Source: Oreocharis arfaki | Lineage: Eukaryota > Chordata > Aves > Passeriformes > Paramythiidae | Length of the DNA: 64,000 nucleotides | Assembly (NCBI GenBank): GCA_013398015.1 | Contig: VZRR01007844.1 | Span: forward strand, 269,734-333,733 | Direction: 5' to 3' | Program-made: the position numbers and the translations under genes | Notes under the pieces: generated by a model | What the model saw: only the letters and a program-made list of their open reading frames with translations | What the model was told of the DNA's origin: nothing | Databases searched by the model: none | Shown here: one piece after another, positions 13,301 through 24,289 of the stretch | Numbering within the stretch: the first letter of the stretch is position 1 | How the letters are laid out: each line of letters begins with the position of its first letter

Positions 13301-14863
13301 ATAACCCTGACAAAGGTAGATATTTCAGGATGGACAATGTCTGCATTACATTTCTCTGACAGGAAGTCGATTAATATCTATTCGTGAGCTTGTAGATTAC
13401 AGAATTTGCAGTGGCACTCACAAGACTGAAGAGGGAGATCTTCAATACAGAATTTTCAAGGGAGGGTACAAATTAAATTGAACGTCTTTCTACAATATGC
13501 TGCAGTGCTTCTGCAGTGCGTACAGAGAGATTGCGTTATTTTGACAGTTACTCTAAATTTTGCAGAAATTCCTCAACCAATGAAATTGCAGCATGTCCAT
13601 GTGTCTCCGTACATTGATCTTCAAGTCTCTCAGTAGCTTCCTTAAAATCAGTTGGTATCAAATCTTGACTTACACTGAGGCCAATTAAAATATCAAACCA
13701 TTTACCAAAATAAGTCTGCTAAGTAATTATTAAATACTTTTTAATAATTAATTTTGCAGTGCCATAACTCTTTTCCCTTGATTGAACTTTAAAAATTTCA
13801 AAAGATAAGAAAACTCCTGGAATTATTTTGCACTTTGAGTGGTTGCTTACACATTCTTGAGGCTTTCTTCACTTTTCATGTTTTTAGCTTTGGTGCTGGA
13901 TATGGAGTCACATCTACTGTGTGAAGTGCATCTTTTGGGTTTTAACTAAAATGCACAAAATATTTGATTGCAGGAAACAATTTGCACTAGGACATTGAAG
14001 AAAACTAAGTTTATAAATACGAAAAACTTTATCAGAAGCCTTGATGAGAAGAATGCCAAGATTAAACTAGATCTGACCTACATGGTCTTTTCTGTGGATG
14101 TAATTTGGCCTTTCTGCCTATGAGGCCGCATATGTTCTCATACTTGCTTCACTCAAGGATTACTGGGTAACATGCCTTACATGGGCTCTATTATTTTAGC
14201 AGCATCGTGTTTGAGCATTTGAGGTGCATATTAATTTTAGAGTTTACTTTGGGACTTTGGCTTCTGCACAGAAATCAGAGTCCTTTGAAACTACATGTCT
14301 GTCTGCAAATTCAGTCTGTCATTTTCTTGTTTTTGTAGGCAATGTTTACAAGTTTCAGACTGGTTCAAGGTTTCATGCAATATTGTGGCATAAACATTTG
14401 GATGACGCATGCAAAAGCAACAAGCCTCAGGTAAGGTTGTGAAAACTATTTCTAAGAACTTTTTCCTATTTTCCAGAAAATCCTTACTAGAAAAGATTCC
14501 TCTTTCAATCTGTGTGCACACACATTCCTGTAGGGACAGACATAATTCCTCATTCTGTATGTTGATCCATTTTTTTAAATAGGAGAAAGAAAAATTACTT
14601 AAAATTAGAGAATTCCCATCAAATCAGGTTTTGTGCAGGTTTAGCTGTAGGTTTGGTTACCTTAAGAGCATATAACCTCTACTCTCAGTTGCTTCAAGCA
14701 AGATAACCTCATCTCTTCTTCAGAAGGGACTGTCTCATGGAAAATGAAAGCAACTACGCTAGGATGGACTCAATGATCTTAGAGATCTTTGCCAAATGTA
14801 ATGATTCTATGAGTAATTTTCAATCTCTTCCAGGTACCTGCTAATCTAATGTCATTCGAATAA
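7249..14863 (+). CDS. RALGPS1: Ral GEF with PH domain and SH3-binding motif 1, C-terminal half (8 exons)
   Basis: RALGPS1 is a guanine-nucleotide exchange factor for Ral GTPases. It has an N-terminal RasGEF (CDC25-like) domain, a PxxP linker that binds SH3 adaptors, and a C-terminal PH domain that targets membrane. Only the linker and PH domain lie here, in exons 7249-7375, 7945-8096, 9269-9320, 9595-9675, 11778-11883, 12943-13035, 13210-13315 and 14339-14430, with the final exon piece 14834-14863. Phases join without a break. The linker contains the PxxP core TPPVPRHRK; the PH domain runs from MEGPLRRKTL to the C-terminus and includes SSWTRYWVMLSGSTLLYFGA and KKVSIVGWMV. The protein ends PANLMSFE. 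RALGPS2 is the close paralogue; the linker wording (MMCQLSVVESKSATFP, LLDDSVLE) and the GARNL3 neighbour favour RALGPS1. The RasGEF domain is outside the window. Confidence 0.93.
7945..8096 (+). CDS. RALGPS1: RALGPS1 exon: linker
   Basis: Acceptor CCATGTTCCAG, donor CCATAG|GTATCG. Encodes MMCQLSVVESKSATFPTERP, then LLDDSVLE and NGLSI. Length 152 bp, keeping frame with both neighbours. Confidence 0.93.
9269..9320 (+). CDS. RALGPS1: RALGPS1 exon: acidic serine linker
   Basis: A short 52-bp exon with acceptor CTTTCTAG and donor GAAAG|GTGAGT. Encodes SSESSEFSEELPSGLE, a conserved acidic serine cluster of RALGPS1. Confidence 0.93.
9595..9675 (+). CDS. RALGPS1: RALGPS1 exon: pre-PH linker
   Basis: Acceptor CACAAACAG, donor TACAG|GTACAG. 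Encodes GRLYATLGPNWRVPIRNSPR and SRSCVY. Length 81 bp. Confidence 0.93.
11778..11883 (+). CDS. RALGPS1: RALGPS1 exon: start of PH domain
   Basis: Acceptor TGTCTCTCCAG, donor CCTACT|GTAAGTG. Encodes SPTGACSCTAGGSTGV, then MEGPLRRKTLLKEGKKPT, the first strand of the PH fold. Confidence 0.93.
12169..12432 (+). pseudogene. Decayed duplicate of part of the RALGPS1 PH-domain exon plus intron
   Basis: This intronic stretch is a diverged copy of 13255-13513. It begins partway through the exon (from the Val after GWM) and reproduces LPDDPEHPD(T)FQLNNP(N)KG plus about 200 bases of downstream intron. The first 15 codons of the true exon and its acceptor are absent. The donor GT of the true exon (AAAG|GTAGAT) reads GC here. 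A stop follows shortly. It therefore cannot replace the functional exon. The two copies are about 1.08 kb apart in the same orientation. Confidence 0.88.
12943..13035 (+). CDS. RALGPS1: RALGPS1 exon: PH domain core
   Basis: Acceptor TTTTTCATTCAG, donor AAACAT|GTAAGC. Exactly 31 codons, encoding SSWTRYWVMLSGSTLLYFGA and LRGTERKH. Confidence 0.94.
13210..13315 (+). CDS. RALGPS1: RALGPS1 exon: PH domain
   Basis: Acceptor GTCTTTTCCAG, donor GACAAAG|GTAGAT. Encodes YKSTPGKKVSIVGWMVALPD and PEHPDIFQLNNPDK. This is the intact exon, partly copied at 12169. Confidence 0.94.
14339..14430 (+). CDS. RALGPS1: RALGPS1 exon: end of PH domain
   Basis: Acceptor TTGTTTTTGTAG, donor CCTCAG|GTAAGG. Encodes NVYKFQTGSRFHAILWHKHL and DDACKSNKPQ, which includes the C-terminal helix tryptophan typical of PH domains. 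Confidence 0.94.
14740..14815 (+). mobile_element. CR1 LINE 3' tip, degraded
   Basis: TAGGATGGACTCAATGATCTTAGAG ... ATGATTCTATGAG matches the last bases of a plus-strand CR1, including the terminal ATTCTATGA unit. It lies just before the last RALGPS1 acceptor. Confidence 0.7.
14834..14863 (+). CDS. RALGPS1: RALGPS1 last coding exon
   Basis: Acceptor CTCTTCCAG, then nine codons VPANLMSFE and TAA. The same C-terminus is found in mammalian RALGPS1. Confidence 0.93.
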   Translation, partial: VPANLMSFE

Positions 14864-17630
14864 TTTCCTCTCCTATCTGGTGTGACTTCAAGTGCCAAAT
14901 CGAAGAAACAGGTTATTGTTCTCTAAGGAGGAAGAGGAGAATGGTTTTCCTGAAATGAGCCAGCCACAGATATCTCAGCACTTTCCTATTAACTTGAGAG
15001 TGATTCTGACACAGCTTTTAAAAGCAGAAAGTGAATGTTGTCCCTAGGACTGGATAAAGTCTCATGCACTGAGTGAAATCAGACAAGTAAGACGGAGAGA
15101 ATATTAATCCTGACTCCTGCAGGATTCTAGAGCCCTCAATTGTTTGTGGTCAGAGACTGCATGAACTGATATTTGACCACAAACTGAGCATCGTATCTTC
15201 TGCCTATTCTTTTTTAAATGGTTCTTTTTATTGTTAAGCTGCTTTGTGTGACTGAAGAATATTTGGCCCATGTTGGGTTTCAATTCTTTCTAATGCACAG
15301 AATGATTGACAGTGTTAACTTGCTCCAAAGTGTCAATTCGAATACAAAATTGTGGAACAACATTTTTATAGTCTAAGTGCACTGAGTTGCTTGGCAATGT
15401 GGCTGCCTCAAATTTTCTATCAAATCTCTGGACAATTCTGCTGTTTATATTTGAGCTATTTGGGAAAAATGTATTTTGGCACGGGGCAGTTGGATTTCTT
15501 TGTCATTCAGCTATTTTACTCAGGAACACCCTGGTAATTGATTTAAGGCTGTTTAAATTTACGTTGTGCTGAAGTTTGTCTTTCATTCTTTTCCCAGTGG
15601 CATAGTTGCTTATAACTTTGGTGTTTTGGTTCAGTCTGAATGTTGTTCATTTCAAATCCCTTAGTACAGGGAAGCAGGTAATCAGGTGTCATGTATCACA
15701 TGGTCCTGGCTCCTCAGAATGATTCCATATCATTGTTTCTGTTCTGTCTTTCTGTGGAGGACATGGCTCCACTCAATTCCAGTATATGTTGCAACTTCAG
15801 GACATTAGTACTGGCAGATGGTACTGCTATTATAAAATCATGATGGCAGTGAAAGACTGTCTAACAGTGGAGCAAGTACAAAGAAGCCTCCACACCAATA
15901 TCCAGAGAACGAACAAACAAACAAGTGTAGCTGGGCCTTCTGCTCTGAAAGAACTCTCTCGATGCTGTATTCCTGCTGTGCCCTGGCACTCCTGCAGTCA
16001 GAATCTTCTTCTGTTTATATGTTAAATTCATCACTTTTTCTGTTTGAAACTCTTGCCATATGGCATCATTATTCAGACTTCATCAATCACTGGAAAACCT
16101 CTTCTGACTTTCCTAAGATTGCATAGAGGAGAAATTGGCAAGCCAGCCTCTAGCTTACAAACCAGGAACACCATGGAAGTCAGTTTAAGTGAACAGAACC
16201 TCTACTAGAACAAGCTCCCTGGCATTAGCAGTATGTATTCTATGGACTTCCATGATTTTCTACATTTTTATTTTGAAACTTCTCTAACAACAAGGAGAAA
16301 AAAAAAAACCCCTGTATTGTTAAACAGAGGTCAAAAGTTAATTTTTTGTTCTTTTAAGAGTTCATGTTATAATCCGAAAGCCTACTACGTACCAGCTTTT
16401 CAAGAAAACCAGTTCCTGATGACAACTGCATTTAGATCCTGGGACGTGAGAAAGTGTATGTAAAGTTGACAAAGTTTATTTGATAACTGAGGAACTGTGT
16501 GAAAAGAGTGGTAGTGCAAAATATATTTATACCGTTTTTCTCTTTTTTTGCTAACTTAAGACAACTTTCAACTAGGAAAAGCATCATTTTCTGCAAGGGC
16601 AGAACATCTAACACCATTAGAGATGGTGTAGAAGCTTTTGAATGTGGTAACCAGTCACCAGTAAATTACTTCAGACTGTTAGACTATGATATAGTCTGAA
16701 TTATTCTGCACCTATGTACTTCTGTGATTAGTCATCAATGAGATTAAACATCTTTTCAGTATAGCACAACTGTGAAATTGCTGCACAGTATTGAGAAATT
16801 CAGATTGATGGCAGTGTAAGAATACCAGTAAAACATCTTAAACCAATTTTAAATTAGTCTTTAAGTATTAAACAGTTCATAGCTGCTGATTAGATGTGTT
16901 ACGATGCCATTTGGTATCATTTGCTATTATCTGGTACTTCTGTGGTTAATTGAAAGCTACTATTGAAATACAATATGTTGTCTATCACTACTGATTATTA
17001 CAGCATTTTCACAAAAAATAACACAAACCATACAGGTTTTCCTCCATCAGAAATAATAACTGCCATAGTTATGTAAAAGTAAACATTATGTCAAAATTAC
17101 GCTGGTGGGTGTTGTGAAGATATAAAAACTGTAGATATTATTAGTTTATTAAATGTGCAATTTTGATGAAATTCAGTGCCAAAATGCATGTTCTTCCAAA
17201 TAGCACTAAAGTGAGGCAAAGAAACTAGTTTTCAAATTGAGACTGACTTGTCACATTATAATATTAACCAGTTTCAACATTTTGGTTTGTTCTGTGTGGA
17301 AATTGTTGCACTATTTTTGGCTGTATTTTCCAGCAGTCCACTGCATGCCATTTGTGTAAAGGATTCTTTCTATAATTCTTGTGAACACTCTCACCTGTAA
17401 GAACTCTGGTGTTGGAATCTAGGTTTTTTGGCAAAGTATTTTGTTACCTCAGTCTTGTATCAAGTTGCTGCATTTTTCAGTTTGTTACATTGATAATAAT
17501 GATTGTTTTGCTAATTAAATACTTTATTGTAAAAAAAAGTTTGTTTACTACAACAGTAATTGCATTTGGTTGTAAGTTTAAAAATGTGCAGGGTATGTAT
17601 GCTGTTGACAATAAAATATTCTGAAAAAGA
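14864..17630 (+). other. RALGPS1: RALGPS1 3' UTR
   Basis: About 2.8 kb of AT-rich sequence runs from the RALGPS1 stop to the first good polyadenylation signal, AATAAA at 17610-17615. No repeat or coding exon was recognised in it. The end is inferred; an earlier or later site is possible. Confidence 0.55.
17610..17615 (+). promoter_or_regulatory. RALGPS1: Polyadenylation signal AATAAA, probably RALGPS1
   Basis: A canonical hexamer in the context TTGACAATAAAATATTC, about 2.75 kb after the stop codon. No transcript evidence is available. Confidence 0.5.
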
Positions 17631-17871
17631 ATAGTAGAGGTACAGAAGGAATGTTTTAGCTCAAAGGCAGCATGCATGTTTTATTTGTGAATGAATGGTA
17701 ATACAGTTTAACAGACTTTATGGAGTATAGTGTCTAGCCATTTACTAGTATAAGTACAACAGAATCAACATTTCTAGGATAAAATTGAAAAAGCCTCCAA
17801 CTTTGCAGCTTTTTCAAGTGAGATTTCGAAAGTCCAAAGAAGTAGAGACAAACTTAAATTTCCTTTCACTT

Positions 17872-18655
17872 AAAATTTAACTCGGCAGGTTTGCAGATGA
17901 AACCAAGCTGAGGGATGCAGTTGCCACACCTGAAGACTGGGGCCATCCAGAGGGGCCTGGACAAGCTCGATGAGTGGCTGAAGCTGACATATTTCTAATG
18001 AACAGATCAAGAGCAACTCTCCTGAGAAGGACTTGGGGGTGCTGGTGGGTGAGAGGCTGGACATGTCCTGGGCTGCATCAAAAGCAGTGTGGGCAGCAGG
18101 AGACAGAGGTGATTCTGCCCTTCCACTCAGCTCTTGTGAGACCTAATGTGGAATGCTTCATCCAGCTCTCGAGTCCTTGGTATAGGAAAGACATGAACCT
18201 GTTGCAGTAGGTCCAGAGAAGGGCCACAAAAATAATCAGAGAGCTGAAGCACCTCAGCTATGAGGAAAGGCTGAGAAAGATGGAATAGTTTAGCCTGAAG
18301 AAGAAAATGTGCCAAGGAGACATTACTGCCACCTTTCAGTACTTAAAGGGGACTTACAGAAAAGATGGGGACAGATTTTTTAGTAGGGCCCTAGTAGGGC
18401 CTATCTAGTGATAGGAGAAGGGATAATAGTTTAAAACTAAAAGAAGGTTGATTCAGACTAGATACATGGAAGAAATTTTTTGCAGTGAGAGTAATGAAAC
18501 AGTGGGTTGGCCAGAGAGGCGGTAGATGCCCCATCCCTGGAAGTTTTCAAGGTCAGGTAAGACGGGGCTCTGAGAAATCTGGCTGAAGATGTCCCTGTAT
18601 ATGGCAGGGGAGTTCGACTATGTGATCCAGCCAAAACCATTCCATGATTTTATTT
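17872..18655 (+). mobile_element. CR1 LINE, 3' portion
   Basis: About 780 bases of a plus-strand CR1 3' end. It begins in the region reading TTTGCAGATGAAACCAAGCTG, passes CTGGACATGTCCTGGGCTGC and AGAAGGGCCACAAAAATAATC, and ends with CCATTCCATGATTTTAT. It is 5'-truncated. Its right part is repeated at 20027, see the duplication entries. Confidence 0.9.
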
Positions 18656-19809
18656 CTTATGCAAGGTAAAGAGGCTCCAGATTATGACTGGCAATGAAGT
18701 TCCTTTAATTTCTGCAGAAACATAATTTCATGAGTAGTTGTTTCAGAGAAAAATTACATGTGAAAATGAGAATTGTGTGAGAGAAAAATTAATGTGAAGA
18801 TGAGAGCAAAAGCAGCTAATATAAAAAAAAGTTACTTCTACAGCAGAACAGGAAAGCATATATCCTTTTCCTGAAGTGGACTCCTTTTTCTTTTATCCCT
18901 GACGAACCAGAAGAGTGTTTAAAGACTTTTTTATTACTTGGTAGTCTTGGAAGTAAGTTGGATCTATAAAATTTTCCCTCAGGGTCATGTCCAGTGTTTC
19001 ATTGTAAATGTTCTATAAAGGAAGGATCTGTAAGTGTCTCTCGTATCCATCAAGTGGTTCTTTTCACTAATAGCATCAGTTAAAATGTTAAAATTGACTG
19101 GAATTCTTCTCCTTCCCATAGGTAATAAGATAGAAAATTAACAAAGTGAGCATGTTAGGAAAGAAAACCAACAATCACAATATCCCAGGTTGACACTGTT
19201 ACGGAATCAAATTGCGGAGGGGAGAGAGGACTACCTTCTGCATTGCCGTATTACACTATAAGGTAACGTGCTTTTGTCATACAACACCCAAAGATAAGTA
19301 CTGAAGAGCTCATTAAATGCTAAGCGTCGGGATCGAGTCCGGAGACTTCCTCGAGAACAGTGCACCACTACTGAGGTCTTTCTTTTGCACTTGTGCTGTC
19401 TATGCCGTTCATTTCCAGGATGTGGTGTGTGGGAGCGTTCCCCCTGGGGAACAGCACGTGGACCGGGTTAATCAGCGCCCCGGAGCCGTTGGGATCCGTG
19501 TCTGCGGCGGGGTGGGCAGGTCCTGCTCCCCAAAAAGCGCCGCCGGGGCGGATCGGGGGCCACGCTGCTGACGCGCATTAGCGTTCAGGGGTCGGCCGCC
19601 GCGTTGCCCCATTCGCAGTGTTACATCGGGCCTCCCCTACCAATGCCTCGGGGAACCTGGGAAAGTAGCGGGAGAGGCGAGAGGGGCGCCGGAGAAGGCC
19701 GCCACGCCCCCTCCCCCCCGGGGTTCCCTCCGTCTGCGTCCGAGTTGCCCTCGCTCGCCGAACGAGACCCTTGGTGCCACGCTCCGGTGGGGCCGCTCGC
19801 CGACCCTCG
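18150..19809. repeat. First copy of a ~1.66-kb near-identical tandem duplication
   Basis: These 1660 bases recur at 20027-21686 with a fixed offset of 1877 and, by eye, one substitution (CAGCAGAACA versus CAGCTGAACA near 18846). The copy runs from the CR1 into a GC-rich segment and stops dead at the N at 19810. This pattern fits two unmerged overlapping contig ends. Confidence 0.92.
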
Positions 19810-19810
19810 N
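19810..19810. other. Single-N sequence gap
   Basis: A lone N separates the truncated CpG-rich segment from a piece of CR1. It coincides exactly with the end of the first duplicate copy. Confidence 0.95.
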
Positions 19811-20025
19811 GACAAGCTCGATGAGTGGCTGAAGCTGACATATTTCTAATGAACAGATCAAGAGCAACTCTCCTGAGAAGGACTTGGGGGGGCTGGCGGG
19901 CGAGAGGCTGGACATGTCCTGGGCTGCATCAAAAGCAGTGTGGGCAGCAGGAGACAGAGGTGATTCTGCCCTTCCACTCAGCTCTTTTGAGACCTACTGT
20001 GGAATGCTTCATCCAGCTCTCTAGT
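19811..20025 (+). mobile_element. Isolated 215-bp CR1 piece between two Ns
   Basis: It matches 17960-18174 at offset 1851 but with several substitutions, for example GGGGGGCTGGCGGGCGAG against GGGGGTGCTGGTGGGTGAG. It looks like a diverged allele or another CR1 copy wedged into the assembly. It ends at an N at 20026, after which about 25 bases are repeated. Confidence 0.85.
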
Positions 20026-20026
20026 N
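20026..20026. other. Single-N sequence gap
   Basis: A second lone N. The bases before it (GGAATGCTTCATCCAGCTCT) are repeated immediately after it, so this too is an overlap left unjoined. Confidence 0.95.
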
Positions 20027-20532
20027 GGAATGCTTCATCCAGCTCTCGAGTCCTTGGTATAGGAAAGACATGAACCTGTTGCAGTAGGTCCAGAGAAGGG
20101 CCACAAAAATAATCAGAGAGCTGAAGCACCTCAGCTATGAGGAAAGGCTGAGAAAGATGGAATAGTTTAGCCTGAAGAAGAAAATGTGCCAAGGAGACAT
20201 TACTGCCACCTTTCAGTACTTAAAGGGGACTTACAGAAAAGATGGGGACAGATTTTTTAGTAGGGCCCTAGTAGGGCCTATCTAGTGATAGGAGAAGGGA
20301 TAATAGTTTAAAACTAAAAGAAGGTTGATTCAGACTAGATACATGGAAGAAATTTTTTGCAGTGAGAGTAATGAAACAGTGGGTTGGCCAGAGAGGCGGT
20401 AGATGCCCCATCCCTGGAAGTTTTCAAGGTCAGGTAAGACGGGGCTCTGAGAAATCTGGCTGAAGATGTCCCTGTATATGGCAGGGGAGTTCGACTATGT
20501 GATCCAGCCAAAACCATTCCATGATTTTATTT
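20027..20532 (+). mobile_element. CR1 LINE 3' end (duplicate of 18150-18655)
   Basis: Same CR1 3' terminus as at 18150, ending CCATTCCATGATTTTAT. It probably represents one genomic insertion recorded twice. Confidence 0.88.
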
Positions 20533-21686
20533 CTTATGCAAGGTAAAGAGGCTCCAGATTATGACTGGCAATGAAGTTCCTTTAATTTCTGCAGAAACAT
20601 AATTTCATGAGTAGTTGTTTCAGAGAAAAATTACATGTGAAAATGAGAATTGTGTGAGAGAAAAATTAATGTGAAGATGAGAGCAAAAGCAGCTAATATA
20701 AAAAAAAGTTACTTCTACAGCTGAACAGGAAAGCATATATCCTTTTCCTGAAGTGGACTCCTTTTTCTTTTATCCCTGACGAACCAGAAGAGTGTTTAAA
20801 GACTTTTTTATTACTTGGTAGTCTTGGAAGTAAGTTGGATCTATAAAATTTTCCCTCAGGGTCATGTCCAGTGTTTCATTGTAAATGTTCTATAAAGGAA
20901 GGATCTGTAAGTGTCTCTCGTATCCATCAAGTGGTTCTTTTCACTAATAGCATCAGTTAAAATGTTAAAATTGACTGGAATTCTTCTCCTTCCCATAGGT
21001 AATAAGATAGAAAATTAACAAAGTGAGCATGTTAGGAAAGAAAACCAACAATCACAATATCCCAGGTTGACACTGTTACGGAATCAAATTGCGGAGGGGA
21101 GAGAGGACTACCTTCTGCATTGCCGTATTACACTATAAGGTAACGTGCTTTTGTCATACAACACCCAAAGATAAGTACTGAAGAGCTCATTAAATGCTAA
21201 GCGTCGGGATCGAGTCCGGAGACTTCCTCGAGAACAGTGCACCACTACTGAGGTCTTTCTTTTGCACTTGTGCTGTCTATGCCGTTCATTTCCAGGATGT
21301 GGTGTGTGGGAGCGTTCCCCCTGGGGAACAGCACGTGGACCGGGTTAATCAGCGCCCCGGAGCCGTTGGGATCCGTGTCTGCGGCGGGGTGGGCAGGTCC
21401 TGCTCCCCAAAAAGCGCCGCCGGGGCGGATCGGGGGCCACGCTGCTGACGCGCATTAGCGTTCAGGGGTCGGCCGCCGCGTTGCCCCATTCGCAGTGTTA
21501 CATCGGGCCTCCCCTACCAATGCCTCGGGGAACCTGGGAAAGTAGCGGGAGAGGCGAGAGGGGCGCCGGAGAAGGCCGCCACGCCCCCTCCCCCCCGGGG
21601 TTCCCTCCGTCTGCGTCCGAGTTGCCCTCGCTCGCCGAACGAGACCCTTGGTGCCACGCTCCGGTGGGGCCGCTCGCCGACCCTCG
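20027..21686. repeat. Second copy of the ~1.66-kb duplication
   Basis: Nearly identical to 18150-19809. Unlike the first copy it continues without interruption into the rest of the CpG island, so this copy is probably the one in true context. It includes the CR1 3' part up to about 20532. Confidence 0.92.
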
Positions 21687-22135
21687 ATGCCGATGCTGTG
21701 CACAGCAAGCCGCGCGGAGGCACCACCACGGCGAGAAGCGAGGAGCAGCCGCCCCAAGCGCGATCGGACCACGCCGGGCGGGGGCTCTGCCTGAGGTACG
21801 GCCGGGGCGGAGGGCCGCGGGGTCTCCGCGGCCATAGCCGCCGCCGCTTTCCCGGGCGGGAGGTGAGAGGACCGAGCGCTCCCACCGGCCCCGGGTCGCA
21901 AGGGCGTTTTGTGGTTGCTGCTGTCGGTGCTGCAGAGGGAGCCAGGGACGGGGCACGAGTGCTCCGGTAGCGCCGGCCCAACTTGGCACAGCTTTCGTGG
22001 CGGTGCCCGCACAGGACTCCGCTGGCGACGGCGGCTCTGCCCGCCCCCCGCACGGGGAAGGGTGGGTCCCGCGGGACGGGAAGCCGGGCGCGCTGCTGTC
22101 TGTGTGCAAGCGTGGTAAACTTGCCAGAACCATAG
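21330..22135 (+). promoter_or_regulatory. CpG island, probable promoter and 5' UTR exon of the GT92 gene
   Basis: Very GC-rich and dense in CG dinucleotides between AT-rich flanks. Two good plus-strand donors lie in it, CTGAG|GTACGG at 21795/21796 and GGGAG|GTGAGA at 21862/21863. The next plus-strand coding exon at 27865 starts directly after a strong acceptor, so a non-coding first exon here spliced to it is the simplest model. Long open frames in this island (up to about 315 codons on the minus strand) come from base composition. TSS not determined. Confidence 0.65.
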
Positions 22136-22407
22136 TGGAGGTGAGGCAGCGGCACCTGCTCGGGGTCCTGTAAACGACAGTGCTCGCAGGAGAGGTGCGA
22201 CAGATTCGGGATTTTATTTCCACTCGAGAAATAGGAGGATGGTGATCATCTGTAGCATTATTTTTCGGTACCGGGGTTAACCCCTTAACGGTAAGGTAAA
22301 TTGTCCAAACCAGGTTTTCTGAGTCTGTATCTGAATACGTACTAAGGGTGGCGTTTAACTTTAGATTTGAAGAAGGCAAAACTTCTCCAAAGCATAGTTT
22401 CAGCGTA

Positions 22408-22979
22408 TGTTGTGGGTTAATCCTGGCAGGTGGCTCAGCCCTCACCCTTCCTCTTGCGGTGGGAAGGGGATAGAATCAGAAGGGCAAACATGGGAAATCT
22501 CATGAGTTTTCCCTGAGGTAAAGACAGTTTAAGAAGTAAAGCAAAGCTGCATGCAAAACAAAATGGGGAATCTGTTCATTATGTCCCATTAGAGGGATGT
22601 TTCTATCCATTTCCACAAAAGCAGGACTTCATCAGGTTTACTAGTGACTTGGGAAGCCATATGCTGTCATGTTGCGTGTTTTCCCCCTTTCTCCTTCTTC
22701 CCCCAGCTTTGATAGCTGAGCATGGCATCATATGGTTTGGAATAGGCCTTTGGTTGGTTTGGTTCAGCAGTCCCAGATGTGTTCCATGCAAACTTCTTGT
22801 GCCACCCAACTCTTGGGATGGGAGCCTCAGGAGAAACAGAGATGGCCTTGATTCTGCGTAAATACTGTTCAGTGATAGCTAAACATCAGTGTGTTTGAAG
22901 TACTTGCTTTGGTCACAAAACACAACACCCTGCTAGCTACTAGGAAGAAAATTAACTCTGTCCCAGCTAAAAAAGTACA
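22408..22979 (+). mobile_element. Solo LTR of an avian endogenous retrovirus (ERVL-like)
   Basis: About 572 bases that begin TGTTGTGGGTTAA and end GTACA, giving TG...CA termini. The text agrees with a well-spread avian LTR family: GGCTCAGCCCTCACCC, AAAGACAGTTTAAGAAGTAA, the CCCCCAGCTTTGATAGCTGA block, CATCATATGGTTTGGAATAG and GAAGAAAATTAACTCTGTCC. No internal viral genes follow, so it is a solo LTR. No clear target-site duplication is visible, consistent with age. Family assignment is from memory. Confidence 0.8.
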
Positions 22980-24289
22980 GTGTGAAAGACAAAAAGTTGA
23001 AATAACAGTCTTTTAAATGCCATGCAGTTTTTATTTTGCCTAAACTGTTTGATTTTTCAAAGGACACAAAGTTTAATTGTTTACAGTAGGAGGAGTTTGG
23101 CTTAGGGATGTACAGCAGATTATAATGGAGAAGTTTCTGATTGTATACAGGAAAGTGTGGGTTTGTCAGTTCTAATGGCACGAAATAAGTATATGGCAAC
23201 ACTGTATATTGGTCTGGCTTACTGTCTTTGTATTTAGAATTGAAATAGCCAGTTTTAATTTTTTTAGAGTAGTATTTTATTAGTGGAAAAATACTGCCTT
23301 CAGTTTAATCCTTCAAACGATATGCTTCTGACTTTGGATCGTATAAGAGAGGAAGGACACTGGTGTGTCAAAGAACCTCTCTGAACAAAGTAAGCTATCA
23401 AAAGATTAGCAACAGACAGTCGAGATAAAGATGGTAAATGATTGTGAATATTTGGAATTCTTATTTAAGCACCAGTGATCTGTGGTTTTGCTTTTAAAAA
23501 AAATCATAAAGGATAGAGAATAACTTTCTTCAAAAATACTAAGTTACTAAGGCCGTTTGTTAGTGGGGGTTTTTAGTTAGACCCTGGATAAACAAGGATT
23601 AGGTTGTTTATTGTTCTTATACTGCTGAAGCTAATACTTCATATTCACAACTGAAACTCTGCACTCACCTCTTGTCAGTTGCCCTCTATCCTTACCCTAG
23701 ATTGGGAGATAAAGTAATAAGATGATAGTTACGAGAAACTTAACTCAATGTAGACACTGTCAAAATATTGAAATGAGCAGCATGAGAAGTCTTCAGCCGT
23801 CTCCATGCGAACAAAACAAATTACAAAGGAAGGCCATAGTGCAGAGCATGTGAGGGAGATTAATTATTACCCAGGAATGACTCTTGAACTAAATTAGCAA
23901 TTGGTACTAGCTTTTAGTAAGGACAGTGCTAGTTGTGGAGGGTTTTAGGAAGATGTTGGAAAAGAAGCTCTGAAAATAGAAGTTAGACAGCAAAAGTAAA
24001 AACAACATCCAGTTGGAAGGTGATACAGAAAAAAAACCAATTTCAAAATTCCAAAAAGACAAGCTATTGGAAGAACCTATAATGGGAGATTAATAAATGT
24101 GTTGTGAGCGTAGGGGGACAATGTGGCTAAAGCATGAGTGATTCCTTGGTTTAGGATGGGGGAAAAAAAAAGATGACTTAAATATACGAAAGTTTGTAAG
24201 TGCATTTTTTTGGTCCCATACTAGGTTTTGGAGTAAATTTTAGAAGAACTGTGACCAAAGAAATAAGGAGAAACATGATTAATTTGAGC

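Noticed and set aside
18127..20192. Small paired open frames repeated in both copies (MAHFLLQAKLF..., MLSVGIESGDF...)
   Set aside because: They are CR1 3' non-coding sequence and CpG-island sequence read in random frames; the repetition only reflects the duplicated assembly.
21498..22445. Minus-strand open frame of 315 codons
   Set aside because: It lies in the CpG island, is rich in Arg/Pro/Ala/Gly, has no recognisable domain, and overlapping long frames exist on both strands. It is a product of GC-rich composition.
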